DNA of 64,000 nt from Sycobia sp. Sy_11 (GCA_018907035.1 JACCIC010000028.1:3636501-3700500), one strand, 5' to 3'; shown: positions 39,017-62,092, counted from the stretch's first letter. Made by a program: numbers and translations. The notes: generated by a model not told the origin, from the letters alone.

Positions 39017-39742
39017 TCACCATCAAATATATTTACATACAATTCATTCCACTCTCCGAAATCGAAGAAACAACACGTAAGACACGCGGGGACGAATTTT
39101 ATATATATGTATATACAGATATATATATATTAAATACCGCGCCGTGCCGCTCATCATAGTTATCTGCCAGGCCGCCCGCCGCGAGTGTGAGTAGAATAGG
39201 AGCGGACTGAGTACCGACACTCTAAGAGGAACTGCAAAAACATCATCAAGAAGGGGCGCGAGCGAGCGAGCGCGCGCGCATGCACTAAAAGGCAATACGT
39301 GCATACGCACAACGTTCCGGCGGCGCACTTATTAGAGAGAGCGGCGGCGGTGGCGGCGGAGGCACAGCCGAGACGGAGACGGAGATAGATCCAGTACAAG
39401 TGTGCGCGCCTCTTGTGACCTGACCCCCGTGCGTGTACAACGCCGATATTATATATAGTGTATATATACATCGGAGACGAAGGAAAAAGAGTGCAGAGAG
39501 GAGAAAGAGGAATAATATAGATAGAGAAGGAGAAGAAGCGGCGGTGGCGGCGGCCACGCGAGTGTGCACCACCGCGAAGAAGAGGAGAGAAGCGAGGTAA
39601 CACAACACGCACGTCGTCGCGCGGAGGACACATTTATAATACATCGAAGATATATAGAGATAGAGGAAGAGGGGAAGAAAGTGAGTGGATTCGACTTCGA
39701 CGAGGACGAGAAAGAGGTGGTGAACCCACAACCTGCATCATC

Positions 39743-49497
<9,755 letters not shown>

Positions 49498-52150
49498 GAA
49501 TACGTTTATAATATATCGGAGATATCGAGAGAATTTCAAATTCATTCTCACATTAAAAAATTATGCCGCCGAGAGAACAGCTGGAAATCAAACTAATTGA
49601 CCGACCAATGACAGATTGCAGTGAGTTGCGCTATTATGTCAGTAGATCATGGACTGAAAATTGTAACATACGACTAAAATTATAAAGTATGGTTAAGGGA
49701 GAAATGGAAGCTTATGCATGAGTGAGTGCAAGAAAATAAGAGAGAACGACAGAAAGAAAGAGGATGAAAGAAGTGGACAAATGCGTTAGAAAAAGTTGGG
49801 TAAGAGTTATAAGAAAAAAAAGAAGTTTATCGATAAGGAGCATAAGAATAAAGTTGAAATGAATAGAGAGGGAGGCATAAATAAGGGCCGCATTCCAGCT
49901 TGACCCAATACGCGTTTTAGTTATACTAACGATATTTTATATAGAGTATATAGTTAGAGAATTAGAAGTGTTGCATAGTTTGGCGAGGCGAAGGACTTGT
50001 AAAGACAAAATGAAAGAATGGAAATAAAGAAAAACAAAGTAGTAGCAGTGTTTTACACTCAAGGGAGCGTATTTGTCTGTTAGCTCCATTCGGCCAAAGG
50101 CTGGGCCCACGCTGGAATGTAGCCATCGTTAATCAGTACTAAGGTTGTATAAGTTACATTTTAAATACATCATTATTGTACCATTATTAAGAATAGAGTG
50201 TAAACAAGAAACAACTTTTGTACAGGTTTACAAACCGCACCCGTCAAAATCATGCGCGGTGCCGCGCTGTGACTTTTGAGACGGGATCTATCGTATGTTA
50301 TACAGAATACGATGTTTTAATAATTCTTGCTTTTTACCTTATTTTTGGTCATCCAGATATTTTAGTTTCAATTTGTTGACATTTATTTAAATTTAATGTC
50401 AATTATGCAAGATCATCGTTTCATGCATTCCTTCATTCGTTTATCTAAATTTCAATTGTAGTTATCACAAGACTGTCGTAGCTTTGACAGATGAGTTATT
50501 ATAAACATTGATGTTGTAAAATGAACGAAGCAGCCAAGAATATTATAACCACCGGTGGAAAAAGGTAACGGTGTTTTCTTGATTCTTAAATATTTTTTAT
50601 ATATCAACGACTACAGATTTCTCACATATTCAATGAAAAACGAAATATATTTCTTGTAAAGTAATAAATAAAAATTATAAAAAGAAAACAGTAGTGCTAC
50701 AGAACAATTCTTAATGTCTGTCTCAAAATTCACCGACCGGCTCCTTGGTTAATATATTTACAGGAAAACTTTAGTAAATATCATTATAATTATTTTAGAA
50801 TTATTACTATAAAGGAAGAAAAAGAAGAGAAATTTGCAAATCTACTTTGAAGTGAATTGATAATGGCTAAATGTGATCTAGTTAGCTCGAGGAAACAGAT
50901 TGAATAAGAAGGATAAATAATAAATGGATATGAAACAACGATCATAAAATGCATAAAATGAAAAAGGCGAGAACGAGGAGGACTCGTGACAAGTTGAAAT
51001 AAAGAATATAAGAAATTAAAAGTAAATTACTAAAAATAAACATGAAAACAATGGACGGAGCCGTGAATCGCGACACTTGGGACGATTACACGACTGAGAG
51101 CGCGATCAGGCGACGTATATTATAAATGTGTGAATGGGTGAAGAATGCATGTGTGTGAGTATCAAAGTAAAGAAAATATTGGTTTTATAATAAATCCAAA
51201 AAATTTTAAAAATATATAGAGCAGTTTAAGAATAAAAATGAAATATAAATTATGTAAGGTAAGACATGGAGTTTAAAGATCGAGAAAAACCTGGTGTACA
51301 AACTGTCGCCAGATTGGTTTATGGCCTTATCCAATTTTTCCAAGACTAAAAGCAAATTTATATTAAGTACCAGCGAGTATGTGGCGTGTGTACAGACTTA
51401 AATTTGTAAATGTTCTCAATGGAATATTTGATTGCGGTTCGCACGGAATCCCACACTCTCATACAGACAGATATCTAAGCAATTCATTGTCTTTAAAACA
51501 ATCAAAACGAATCCGTTGAATAAGCACCGATGTTCAAACTACTATGCTATATTACTTTGGGTCACGTCATTTTTTGTAAAGATACAAAGATGTTGGAATA
51601 AATATCAACCCAGAAAAGTATCGGAAAGCTCGACAAAACTTTGTAAACATTAGTTTTTCTGATACATTTCTAATACTTGTACTGAAATATATTTTTTTCG
51701 AAAAACATTTTTATCTTTTTATGATGCAAGATTGTTCAAAGTGATTTTTCGTCCTTACTCACCATTGCGAAACTGAATTAAATAAATAATATATATAGAA
51801 TTACAGTAAAAAAATGAATAGAGGAGGAGAAAACTTTGAATACGAAAAAATAAAAAATTAATAAGAAATTAATTTAAAAAATAAATAAGGTAGTATATTA
51901 AAAGTACGCCTTGACAATTCCGAGCGGTCCGCGACACAAAGGCGCTTTTTGTCAATTGCAATTTTTGGATAGACCATGTTTAATTAATGATCTTTTATCC
52001 GTTGCTTCTGTGTATCAGGTATGTGTCGTCCATCTGTTTCTGTTGTTAAAATGGATTTTTATCAGACGTTCATTTCTTTTGAGCAAACCTTATCGCGAAA
52101 TAAAAAAAAACATAATTTATTAATAAAAGAATTTACAAATCAATGAGTTT
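49498..52150 (+). other. Probable 3' UTR of ANP32 followed by spacer
   Basis: Moderately AT-rich, non-coding sequence follows the TAG at 49495-49497. AATAAA is seen at 50023-50028, and again near 51000, 51600 and 51785, so alternative poly-A sites are possible. The short frames here resemble no known protein. Confidence 0.45.
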
Positions 52151-53243
52151 GGTGTTTTATTTCACTGTTTTATATTCTATATATGAAGTAATTCTATTTT
52201 GTGATATTTATCTCGTAAATGTTATATATTAAATCAAATGAAACTGAAAAATATATATTGTTTTTAATCCAATATAATTTAAGATTACAATTTAAGAAAA
52301 TAGCATAAGATTTTTATACGATTTTAAAATATGTATTCTGTCACTTGCATTTTCATTAATAATAATCACGAATTCAACAATTATGATCTAGCATTTGTGA
52401 GTAATTGTTAAGTAGTGTTAATATCAAATCAAATTATAAAAAAATTTATTTCAGTTTAAATTTTTACAAGGCAAATCCCAAATTCATAGACGAATGTATA
52501 GTTTTATAGCATTACTTGTTTAGCTTTAGAAAATTTATATTTCAAGGATTGTATTTATTTTTCGAATAAATTTTCGGAACTTTCATTAAATAAATCTTTA
52601 TGAATCTGTAAAATACATGATTATCTGATATCTTTAATTTAAAGATAGTCGATATTAAATGGAACAATTATACGAAAAATTACGAACGAATCGTAATAAA
52701 CTTATTTGTTCTGTATATATCTATGTTTTATTTTATAATTATTTAGTAAATAAAATGAATAAATGTACGAATTAATTTTTTATTTGAAGTTTTCTTTGCA
52801 TTTTTCCAGCTATTATCCTAATTTCTATAAGATGCTTATATGGATTATTATTTTTTTCTGAACCGAAACTTATTTTTTTAAATATATAATTGCACAAATA
52901 TTAAAGCTGCATGTATTTTACATATGTTCGTTTCTACTAAAAATTTATTTAACACATTGGAATCAATTGCGTCAACGTACTTTGAACCGAAAACTTCAAA
53001 ATTAATGCCCACATACACATCTTATTAGTTTAATAGTTTCAGTAAAACTTTATAGGAATACCAGGATTAAATTTGTTATATGTTACTTGAATTAAATTAA
53101 ATAAGAAACGAAGAAGTATTTTTCATAGGGTGGACAAAGTATAATTATCGTTGAAATTGATATTGAAATAAAAATATATTGTTTCAAATTAATTTTTGTA
53201 ATACCGTTTTTGAGAAAACCTTTTTTATTTTGATTTTTTTAAG

Positions 53244-53288
<45 letters not shown>

Positions 53289-53430
53289 TTAGTAAAATAT
53301 TTATAATAATAACAGATAATTGATTTTTCAAAGCATTAAATTTTCGATTTGCAATGGTCAGAACTGTGCTTATTTGCTTTACACCAAAAAATTGCTTTTG
53401 TCGAGTAGATTTCTTTAGTAAAAACTTAAT
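52151..53430. other. AT-rich intergenic spacer
   Basis: AT-rich sequence between the ANP32 3' region and the CpG-rich block of the next gene. Apart from one (TA)n tract, nothing is recognised. Confidence 0.5.
53246..53284 (+). repeat. (TA)n microsatellite
   Basis: About 19 units, 150 bases before the amphiphysin CpG-rich region begins. Confidence 0.95.
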
Positions 53431-53977
53431 TTTATCCAGCACAGGAAGGCGCGCGGCGATACATATTTAAATTCGAATTCATCGCTCTAAGCAAGTCTAC
53501 CAACCGAGGCACTGTACAATTCCCCACACATATTTTAATTGAAAACCCCTGTACGCAGGTTTTCCGCTATACTACCCTTACCGCGCTCGCAAACGCAAAC
53601 TTATACGACCATACGACCGTGCTTACTTACGACGCAGCTCAACGGGACGACGTGCCTGTTGGTGGTGGTACAGAATCCAGCGCGCGCAGCCACGAGGACA
53701 GGAAAGGGAGGAGGGGGGAGTGATCTAAAAGGAGAGAGGGAGAGCGAGAGGCAAGATCGCGTCGGCGGGCGGGCGCGTGCAAATGGACACGCGAGAGAGG
53801 AGCGCGGCGCGGCGCGACGTCGTCTACCTATAATATCCCCAATTCCTCGCGCACAGCCGTAAGCCTCTGCTGTCGCGCAGTGCAGTGTGCTGCCGCACTA
53901 GCAGTATTCTCCGGCGCATCACTCGAAACGTTTGGCGTCGCGCGTGCGCGCCTCTACACACCCGTATATACGCTTGC

Positions 53978-53979
<2 letters not shown>

Positions 53980-54031
<52 letters not shown>

Positions 54032-54036
54032 TATAT

Positions 54037-54109
<73 letters not shown>
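53980..54109 (+). repeat. Compound interrupted (TA)n array
   Basis: About 130 bases of TA units broken by TTTA and TACA interruptions, in the otherwise GC-rich region upstream of the amphiphysin start. Confidence 0.95.
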
Positions 54110-54112
<3 letters not shown>

Positions 54113-54771
54113 CATGTACACTGCTCGCGCATCATAGTAATATCCTATTCTGCCGTGGTTGTCGCTGCATCAGTTGGCAGTCTCTCGCGCGAACCGCATC
54201 CCGAAGGCGAGAGGCCGCCTCCGCACGCATCGCACGCGCACCACTCGACGACGGGCGCAGAGGGAGCGAGCGAGCGAGCGAGAAAGAGAGCCGACACTGG
54301 CACGCGAGCTGCCGGTACAGTGAACCGGAGTGTCCCGCTGCGGAGGAGTCGCGCGGACGACCCGCGTCGAGCACCCGTCCTAGAAGAGGCCAATCAGGAG
54401 GCGTTGTTCCAATCGGCGACAGGGACACACGCGAGCGACGAAGCCGCGCGCAGCTGCTCGCCAATATTTGTATATTATATTACCCTCCCGCGCGATAAGA
54501 GGAGGGACGTCGAGGAAGAGGACCGCGCCGCATCTCTCCCCCGATTCGCCTCTAATGCGCGAACGAGTTTGTGTGCCGAGGTTCATAGATATATCGTAAC
54601 GCACCAGTGAATCGCGAAACGCTCGAGGGCAATTCAGAAGCGATATATATAATAATAATAATAAAATATTGTGTTATTGCCTCCGATTGATATTTCCTCT
54701 CGTTGGTTCGCGGGCTCGTTATTTACCTCTCGCCTGCACCTCGTGAAACACGGAGCCCGTCAGTGCACAGT

Positions 54772-54796
54772 AGTAGCAGCAGCAGCAGCAGCAGCA
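54772..54796 (+). repeat. (AGC)n trinucleotide repeat in the 5' UTR
   Basis: About eight AGC units, with a second shorter AGT/AGC run at 54822-54838, just ahead of the amphiphysin ATG. Confidence 0.85.
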
Positions 54797-54848
54797 CCCG
54801 GAACAACAATATTATTGTTCAGTAGCAGTAGCAGCAACATAATCAGCC

Positions 54849-54917
54849 ATGGCCGAGAGCAAAGGGGCGCTTATCGCGAAGACGGTGCAGAAGCACGCCG
54901 GCAGAGCAAAGGAAAAG
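54849..54917 (+). CDS. Amph: Amphiphysin, first coding exon (partial gene)
   Basis: An ATG in a strong start context (GCCATGG) opens 23 codons ending in a good donor (AAG then GTGAGT) in phase 0. The peptide contains AKTVQKHAGRAKEK, which matches the start of insect and vertebrate amphiphysin and BIN1 proteins. In the family this segment is the N-terminal amphipathic helix (H0) of the N-BAR domain, which inserts into and curves membranes. In flies amphiphysin organises muscle T-tubules and cortical membranes. No later exon (the LQNLGK-type sequence expected next) was found up to 64000, so the rest should lie beyond the window after an intron of more than 9 kb. The identification rests on a short but distinctive peptide. 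Confidence 0.85.
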
Positions 54918-55839
54918 GTGAGTAGGCTATATTGGAGTATACAGGAAAACGCGCGACGCCCCCAGCATCGGCCTGACATAACCTCTCGGTGCTCCATCTA
55001 TCTCGAATCTTTCCATATATACATATACAGATAACGTGCGCACCGCCGTTACTTTCTCTCACCCCTCAGCGCTTTCTAAACGGGAATTTTTGCGGGGTAT
55101 CCTCGAGCAAGCTGCGAATGCTACAAAGCTCCGCTGATGCTGGGAAAACTTATTATTATAGACGAGGACTCTTCGGAACCCACCGCGAGTGTTTTTGAGC
55201 GTCAGTGATCAGTGATGCGCGAGCGTATTGTTTACTTTGGTGCTTCGCGCTCGAAACTCGCTGTTCTTGTGGGGAAGGGGGGTCTTATTTACTCTTGATT
55301 AAATGCCAGCCCACGTCACGGGAGGCTGGCCTGGATTTTGTTTATATATATATATTATTACCGTGGCAGTATGTTCGTGTTATCCAAAAGGAGAACCGTT
55401 TTCTCGCCAGCTTCGAAAATTACTTTACGACATCTTCATACTGTGTTATTTCTTCTCTGCAGCACAAAATAGTATTCACTTCCTCTCCTCCAATTCTGCC
55501 AACTCCTCCGAGATCAAATTTCACGTTCGCATAATATAATGAAAATGTAAAAAGAAATTATTTTGTATTCGCGGTCGTTTGTCGCGTGCACATAGAGCGC
55601 AGAAAAAAAGAGGAGCATATTTGTCTGTATAAATTTTACGCTAAAAGTGCGTGAACATTACACCTCTGAGGTAATTGGAGGCGTTGCCACCCCCCCCCCA
55701 ACTCCCCACTCCCCTGGAGAGCGCACTTCGGCATAAGTATATTATACGTAGAACGTTACGCGGAGAACATTCGGTTAATATAGCTGACGCACTGCATTAC
55801 CATCCCCTTCGCAACTAGCGTTGGTAGCGGTTTTGATAA

Positions 55840-55841
<2 letters not shown>

Positions 55842-55897
<56 letters not shown>
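55842..55897 (+). repeat. (TA)28 microsatellite
   Basis: About 56 uninterrupted bases in amphiphysin intron 1. Confidence 0.95.
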
Positions 55898-55899
<2 letters not shown>

Positions 55900-56084
55900 T
55901 CACATATGATGCCGAGCGTTGATCAGCACGAGAATAAACTCATCCTTATACCGGGAAATTTATATATCGTATCAGCACGACAGCTGGGATTGCGGCGATA
56001 AAGAGGCGCGGAGCTCTGGGCGATTTTAACGGGGGATTTAAATGCAACTAGGATTTAAACGCTTATATGTGTGGTGATGATAAT

Positions 56085-56085
<1 letters not shown>

Positions 56086-56137
<52 letters not shown>
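56086..56137 (+). repeat. (AAT)n trinucleotide repeat
   Basis: About 17 AAT units in amphiphysin intron 1. Confidence 0.95.
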
Positions 56138-56599
56138 GAATTGGCGTACCAGCAAAAAGGTCACGAGACAGTGGTATAAATAAAAAAATATTTTTTAATC
56201 CGCTGACTTTTAAAATAAGATGAAAAGGAATGAACAAAACTAATACAATAGAATATCGTAGAATAACGTCAAGTTGTAATTACAAAAAAGGCATTGAATG
56301 AGTCATAGTACGTCAAACTGAAAATCTCCATTACAGTCAAGTTAAGATTGACGAAAAATTAGAAACAAATGTACAGAGTAATATTCGACAATGAAATCGA
56401 TTATAAGGCCAATAAATGCCTTAATCTGCTTTTATCAATCCATGAGATAAAATACGCATTGCACATTATTTCGCACTGAATCTACTCATTTGGTATGCAT
56501 CCATTTATTAAATGTATTCACTCGTATAAAATTTAAATTTAATATCTAAAATAAAGGCGAGCGAGAGAATAAGACGTTTCTTCCTTCCCACGGTCGACA

Positions 56600-57243
56600 G
56601 TGGCGTCATTTAATATATCCACGTGCGCTTTCCACCTACCTGCCTACCTACAATTCCCCCCCCCCTTCGCCCCTGCGCTCGTCGCCCTCGCCTGCATCCG
56701 CAATTTATAATAAATACGGGGGCGCCCTCGGTCCGCGAAAATTCGTCTCGCGGAAAATCGGAGCACGCGCTCGCATATAAATTGTATACTATATATAATT
56801 TCGGAGCCGGTCGGCGCGAGGCTCGCCGTGCTATTTTCACGCGCCCGCCAAAAAGAAGAGTGCGCGAGCGAGAGGGCGGAGGGTGCGGAGGACGGAGGAG
56901 CGTCTTCGTTCCGTGCTATTTCCATAGCGCGGCTTTCGCGCCGCGCCGGCCGCCGGCGTTCACGGCGCGTCCGAGCCTATATAGTTACGTAACGCGGAGA
57001 GCAAAGGCAGGCCGCCGCCGCCGCCGCCGCCGCCTGGGCGGAAGGGGGCTCCATTTAAAATGACAATTACTTATGCAACTCGCGTCAATGCCGCGCGCGC
57101 GCGCGCACGCGTGTAGTATGTGTCAGTGTATAAGTATACAATATACGGGAACCGAAAGAGGTGACGCGAGCGCGGGCGGCGCGGGCCCGCATAAAATTCG
57201 TCGTCGCCGAGCTCCAGACGTGGATTTCCTCTTGCCTCCCTGC

Positions 57244-57284
<41 letters not shown>

Positions 57285-57360
57285 CGCGTCCGGCGTAACG
57301 GCGCTGGCGAGCTGGCGCTGGCTTATATATTTACCCGATGGCTAATACGGCGGAGAAGCC
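56600..57360 (+). promoter_or_regulatory. CpG-rich block inside amphiphysin intron 1
   Basis: Strongly GC- and CpG-rich, with a (GCC)8 tract at about 57011-57034, poly-C and CG runs, and a CT tract. It resembles the other promoter blocks in the window and may be an alternative promoter or enhancer. Inference from composition. Confidence 0.3.
57246..57281 (+). repeat. (CT)n microsatellite
   Basis: About 17 CT units at the end of the CpG-rich intronic block. Confidence 0.9.
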
Positions 57361-58408
57361 TCAGAATGCGATCCTCGATTTCGTGGTCGCGTACGCGTTA
57401 TGTATCGCCGCCCCGATGGAAAACTAGCGCACTTCTAGCCGTGTCAACGAGGGATGGAGGATTTCCAATTTCGCGTCGAACGCTGACGCGTTTACCTAAT
57501 TTTTTTTTTTTTTTTTTTTTTTTTTTTCTTTCAGCAGAATACCAGCGCAATTGTTATAGCGTCGCACCGAAAATAATAGGGATTTTAATCGCGAAGTACA
57601 TTTTAACCGATCCTCGTTTCGCGACGGAGTCCCAACACAGTTTCCGATACTGAGAGACGCACAACTCCGTTGGCGCGGCAAAAAATAGCGCGTTCGGTAG
57701 AGTACACAGCGATGACTTCGTCATAGTTATGTTTTCTGAGCTTGGTGAAGAAAAAGTGGCAAATATCCACTTACGTTCCCATCAGCTCGCGGACGGAAAA
57801 CTACCGCGTCAATAAATGCGAATCTTTCCAGTTGTATCAAAAATTTTTTTTAACATTTCGAAACAAAATGAGTATTGTTTTCGACGACAAATTACGTAAT
57901 CCTGCCGGAGTTCTGCGCAAACAAATGGAACGTTTTACACTGGGAGGCGTTTCATATTAAAATTTTCTATTCTCCTTTCGAATCTCGAAACAGACGGTGC
58001 ATCGTGAAGAGATTTCTAGTAAAATATTATCAGCAGAAAGTTAAATATTTAACATTCATCTAATAACATTTATTAGCAATTATGTTAATTAATTAGATTT
58101 TTAGTAATGTTAACTAGAAAATTTTTCTCCCTGTGTATGTCCAAAAAAGTTAAATTATCATTTCGAAGCAACTATTTTATTTAACACTATAATTCTATAA
58201 TTTATTGTAATTTTCGCTATAAAACAATCCTTTTTTTTCAAAGAATATTTCATTCGACTTTTTCGAAATCAGATAAATTTTTTCTAAAACTGTCAAAAAA
58301 GAGTCCGACTAATCAGTTTCTCTCAGCGTAGTTTCGAAGCGAAACTCGAACTGTGCTTGGCTTGATTACGGGACTACGGTTTCAGACGCATACTAGTTTT
58401 TACAGCGA

Positions 58409-58412
<4 letters not shown>

Positions 58413-58459
<47 letters not shown>
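58413..58459 (+). repeat. (TA)n microsatellite
   Basis: About 23 units in amphiphysin intron 1. Confidence 0.95.
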
Positions 58460-58462
<3 letters not shown>

Positions 58463-58629
58463 CAGATATACATACGACCCAAACAGAGATTCGCCTTGTA
58501 TAACCATCGGCATATATAAGAGGGAGGTAATTGCTAGTTGCCAATATCGAAGGGTGCAGCTTTCGCGGGCGCGCGCGCCGTCCGTTCTTCCTGGTCACGT
58601 TTGCCGGATTCTTTTCACCTGCACTGTAC

Positions 58630-58631
<2 letters not shown>

Positions 58632-58686
<55 letters not shown>
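58632..58686 (+). repeat. (TA)n microsatellite
   Basis: About 27 units, only 170 bases from the preceding TA tract. Confidence 0.95.
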
Positions 58687-58689
<3 letters not shown>

Positions 58690-59120
58690 TTACTGATACC
58701 AGAAGCAAAAGTCGTCGAGTCGATCGTACTGTCGACGCGCGAACTGACGCAAGAGCAATCGATTTATTATTAATTGTGTTGCGAAAATGCGATCCTTGAA
58801 AGACCACCTATAATCGGATATATATATATACAGATATCATCGATATTCGAGGCGTGTAAGGAAGACTTGTATATGTACACACACACACGCGTGCGTGCGT
58901 ATGTATGTATGTATGTATGTAGGTGTTTGTTGCGCATATTCTACAGTCGATTTATTTATAGTATCTGCGACGATGTATATCCGAATAAGTCGATAAGTCC
59001 CAATGTGTGCATTTATATGCTTAGCATGCGTATTTTGCAAATATATAAGTAACTCGTGCATCGGTACATAGATACAATTTAATTTAAATTATCTTCTGCC
59101 GCACCTCGATCGCAATATAA

Positions 59121-59122
<2 letters not shown>

Positions 59123-59176
<54 letters not shown>
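59123..59176 (+). repeat. (TA)n microsatellite
   Basis: About 27 units in amphiphysin intron 1. Confidence 0.95.
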
Positions 59177-59179
<3 letters not shown>

Positions 59180-59370
59180 GCGCGCGCGTCGATAAAGGAA
59201 ACGCGTGTGCTCTCGCACAATCCGCCCGCGATGCAGTGTTATACATTTTCAAGCAGAACCAATTAATAAGTACAGCAACATAAATTGCAAGAAAGTCTTT
59301 TATAAAGCTAAAGGGAAATCATAATTAAACTCTCGCCGCGATATTGAAATAAACGGTATATATCTATATG

Positions 59371-59434
59371 TGTATGTATGTGTGTGTGTGTATGTGTGTA
59401 TGTATGTATGTATGTATGTATGTATGTATGTATG

Positions 59435-59520
<86 letters not shown>
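59371..59520 (+). repeat. Compound (TATG)n-(TA)n repeat
   Basis: About 100 bases of TATG units with some TG interruptions pass directly into about 25 TA units, a 150-base compound microsatellite and the longest in the window. Confidence 0.95.
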
Positions 59521-59524
<4 letters not shown>

Positions 59525-59650
59525 TCCTGGGAGAGAGCATAAAAGATACGTTCCGAGATTTTGCACACTTTACAGTTAGTCTATAGAATGAAGAGAGGGC
59601 GTGGTGAGGGGAGGATAATAACACTTCTATGGTATTTATACACTTAGTAT

Positions 59651-59652
<2 letters not shown>

Positions 59653-59699
<47 letters not shown>
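59653..59699 (+). repeat. (TA)n microsatellite
   Basis: About 23 units in amphiphysin intron 1. Confidence 0.95.
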
Positions 59700-59701
<2 letters not shown>

Positions 59702-61754
59702 TTTCTAAAATGTTTGAATTTCTATGTAATAAACAAAGGGGGTATTTATGAACTTTATACTCATAATTGTAAAAAGCTACTGTGACGGTACTATATATAG
59801 AATTGCTATCATAGCAAAAACAATCAGGTTATTCTACAAATATATTTTTAAAAATCTAAAAAACTGAGTTATTTGTAGAAATATTCGAATCCCACTCGAA
59901 GAGTAGTTTATAGGTATATACGGGAAATCTGAACGGTTAAAATTTTTTTTACTCTAGAACATTCGATTAATTGAATTGCCGGGGCAGGGGGTGGACCAAC
60001 CTGCGCGAACGCGCGATACATAATTCGAAATCCGACTAGCTAATGAGAGAATCTGAATTAACGAAGAGACTAGCGTGACCGCGCATGCGCACCTTGTTAA
60101 TAACGCTGGCTTTCCCACAGGGGTTCTTCCTCTTCTTCTATTTCCATCGGTGTATGGTTATAGGGAGCATCCAAGCCTGACGCATTCTTCGGCCGGTCAG
60201 AATGTTTTTTTTTGCTTTTGTTATTTTCGCAATATAAACGACGACGCGCTTCGCAGAGAGTGGAAAAGTATTATTATGGATAGCTTATGCAGCGATAAGA
60301 CGAAGATTTTGACAGAATTTATTCGCGAACGCAAAGTAGGTGCACGACGTGTCTCAAGATAACTCTGTCTGTATGTGTAATCTGCGAATTACGCAATTTT
60401 CTGTCCTTTTTTAGGCGCTTACGTGAAATCGTGCCACGTACATATACATATAACCAAAGTAAACATTCATTTTCTCTCCTCGCGGAGCTAAAAATTATTG
60501 CCGATGCGATACCCCCCTCCCCCCCCCCATGATCTCACGATTCTCGATGCGCGGCTGAGAGAGAAATAAAAAATAAAACAAAAAAAAAAAAGAGAAACAA
60601 AAACAAGCCAATCGAGAAGACAAGCACGAGTGCGCGCTCGCGAAAAAATCAGATCTAAACTTTCTCCGTCGTGTCGTGCGGCCGCCGCGCCGAGAGTCTA
60701 TATATACATATCGCGGGGATCAACCGTAGAGCGAGCGGGGCAAGGGGGGGGGAGGGCAGAGAACGATCAAGGCCACAGGAGGAAAACAATGCAGCGGCAA
60801 GAAATTGCGCGCTAGGAGCGAGAAAAACTCCAGCTCCGCGAGAGTAACGACGGCCTACATAATGTAGAAATAATTCGCGAAATAATGTCGGGAGCCTCGG
60901 ACGAGAGCGCGGGACAGCGGGGAGCGAGGCGGGTGGCGGACGGCCAGGTTGGCCAAAGCATCGATGCAAGGGAAATATCGTTGTAGACGTTTTTCTGCCC
61001 TCTTAAGGTACTCGATAGACGAACGATCTGGCCAGCAGAGTGTGTCTGCTAGTCCGATCCTGTTTGAAACACAGGTGTCCCTTCGGGGCGTTAACTTATC
61101 GATAAGGGCGTACCACTACACCCGAACTGCGCACCTACCCCGGGCAAAATCATGCATCCGTCATCATGTCTTCATTCTCTCTCTTTCGCTCTCACTCTCC
61201 CTCCCCCGTAACACGCACATATGGAAGTGCTCTTCCACTTTTGTAAAGAAAAGGGGAGAGAGAGGGAAAGGGAGGAGTACTGGACAAGGATCGAAGCGCA
61301 CTTTCCGCAGACGTACTCTGTACGAAAAAGGAGAGCAGGGAAAGGATAGGAGAAGAATTGAGAGAGTTTTCCAAGAGAGTCCGTCCACCGATGCGCCTCG
61401 TCGATCGCTTTACTGCTCTTTCTCTCTCACCCTTTTCTGCCTATCCTCGCCGCGTTTCCGAAAGCTCTTCCTTCCCTCGTACATTCGCTGATGGGGCTCC
61501 TGGCAACGGATGCCACAAGCAAGTTTATCAAACATATCAGCCCTCTTACAGATCTGCACTGTGCTATTATGTACGTGGATACATGGCAAGTGCGCGATAT
61601 ATATATACACGTATGCATACATACACACGCGCGCGCGCGCGCACACACATATATGCCAACCAGCTGCTGCAACGGCACACGTTCAGCGTACCGTTATTTC
61701 CGCGTCCCAGTGTATGTGTGCATATACTGTATATACATACCGTGTGCGTAAGTT

Positions 61755-61777
61755 CTCTCTCTCTCTCTCTCTCTCTC
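61755..61777 (+). repeat. (CT)n microsatellite
   Basis: About 11 CT units. Confidence 0.85.
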
Positions 61778-61834
61778 CCTTCCTCTCGTATTCTCGAGAC
61801 TCGGTAAGCTGGCCACGCCATTGCTAGGCATATA

Positions 61835-61836
<2 letters not shown>

Positions 61837-61886
<50 letters not shown>

Positions 61887-61938
61887 CATGTATGTATGTA
61901 TGTATGTGTGTATGTATGCATGTATATATGTATGTATG
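61837..61938 (+). repeat. Compound (AT)n-(GTAT)n repeat
   Basis: About 22 AT units at 61837-61880 followed by about 12 ATGT-type units to 61938. It has the same parts as the repeat at 59371-59520 in the opposite order. Confidence 0.9.
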
Positions 61939-62029
61939 GATATACGTGGCAAATCAACCCGACAACGGGAGAAGGAGAGAAAGATAGGGAGGAAGGGGGA
62001 GAGTCTCCGATGTGCCGGTAACTTTTAAT

Positions 62030-62032
<3 letters not shown>

Positions 62033-62088
<56 letters not shown>
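62033..62088 (+). repeat. (AT)n microsatellite
   Basis: About 28 units in amphiphysin intron 1. Confidence 0.95.

Positions 62089-62092
<4 letters not shown>

Larger units (their letters stand above)
37901..39742 (+). promoter_or_regulatory. Promoter and 5' UTR region of the ANP32 gene
   Basis: From about 37.9 kb the sequence turns repeat-rich and then CpG-rich up to the ATG at 39743. It includes an 80-base CT tract, three (TA)n tracts and a long purine-rich stretch at about 39475-39720. A possible alternative 5' exon ends at a donor-like GAAGTAAGAG near 38325. The transcription start site cannot be fixed from sequence alone. Confidence 0.45.
53431..54848 (+). promoter_or_regulatory. CpG-rich promoter and 5' UTR region of amphiphysin
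   Basis: Composition changes abruptly from AT-rich to CpG-rich at about 53.44 kb and stays so up to the ATG at 54849, apart from a compound TA repeat at 53980-54109. An (AGC)n tract lies 50-80 bases before the start codon. The start site and any 5' introns cannot be placed from sequence alone. Confidence 0.5.

Noticed and set aside
59371..59520. Regularly repeated units that might suggest a CRISPR array or coding repeat
   Set aside because: They are four- and two-base simple repeats with no spacers; the frames through them merely read as Y/I/V/C/M repeats.
59875..59900. ATTCGAATCCCA resembling a tRNA B box
   Set aside because: No matching A box, acceptor stem or anticodon arm at the proper distance.
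60075..60362. A 95-residue open frame preceded by an acceptor-like CCCACAG, considered as the second amphiphysin exon
   Set aside because: The translation does not resemble the BAR domain, and no good donor gives the required phase and sequence.
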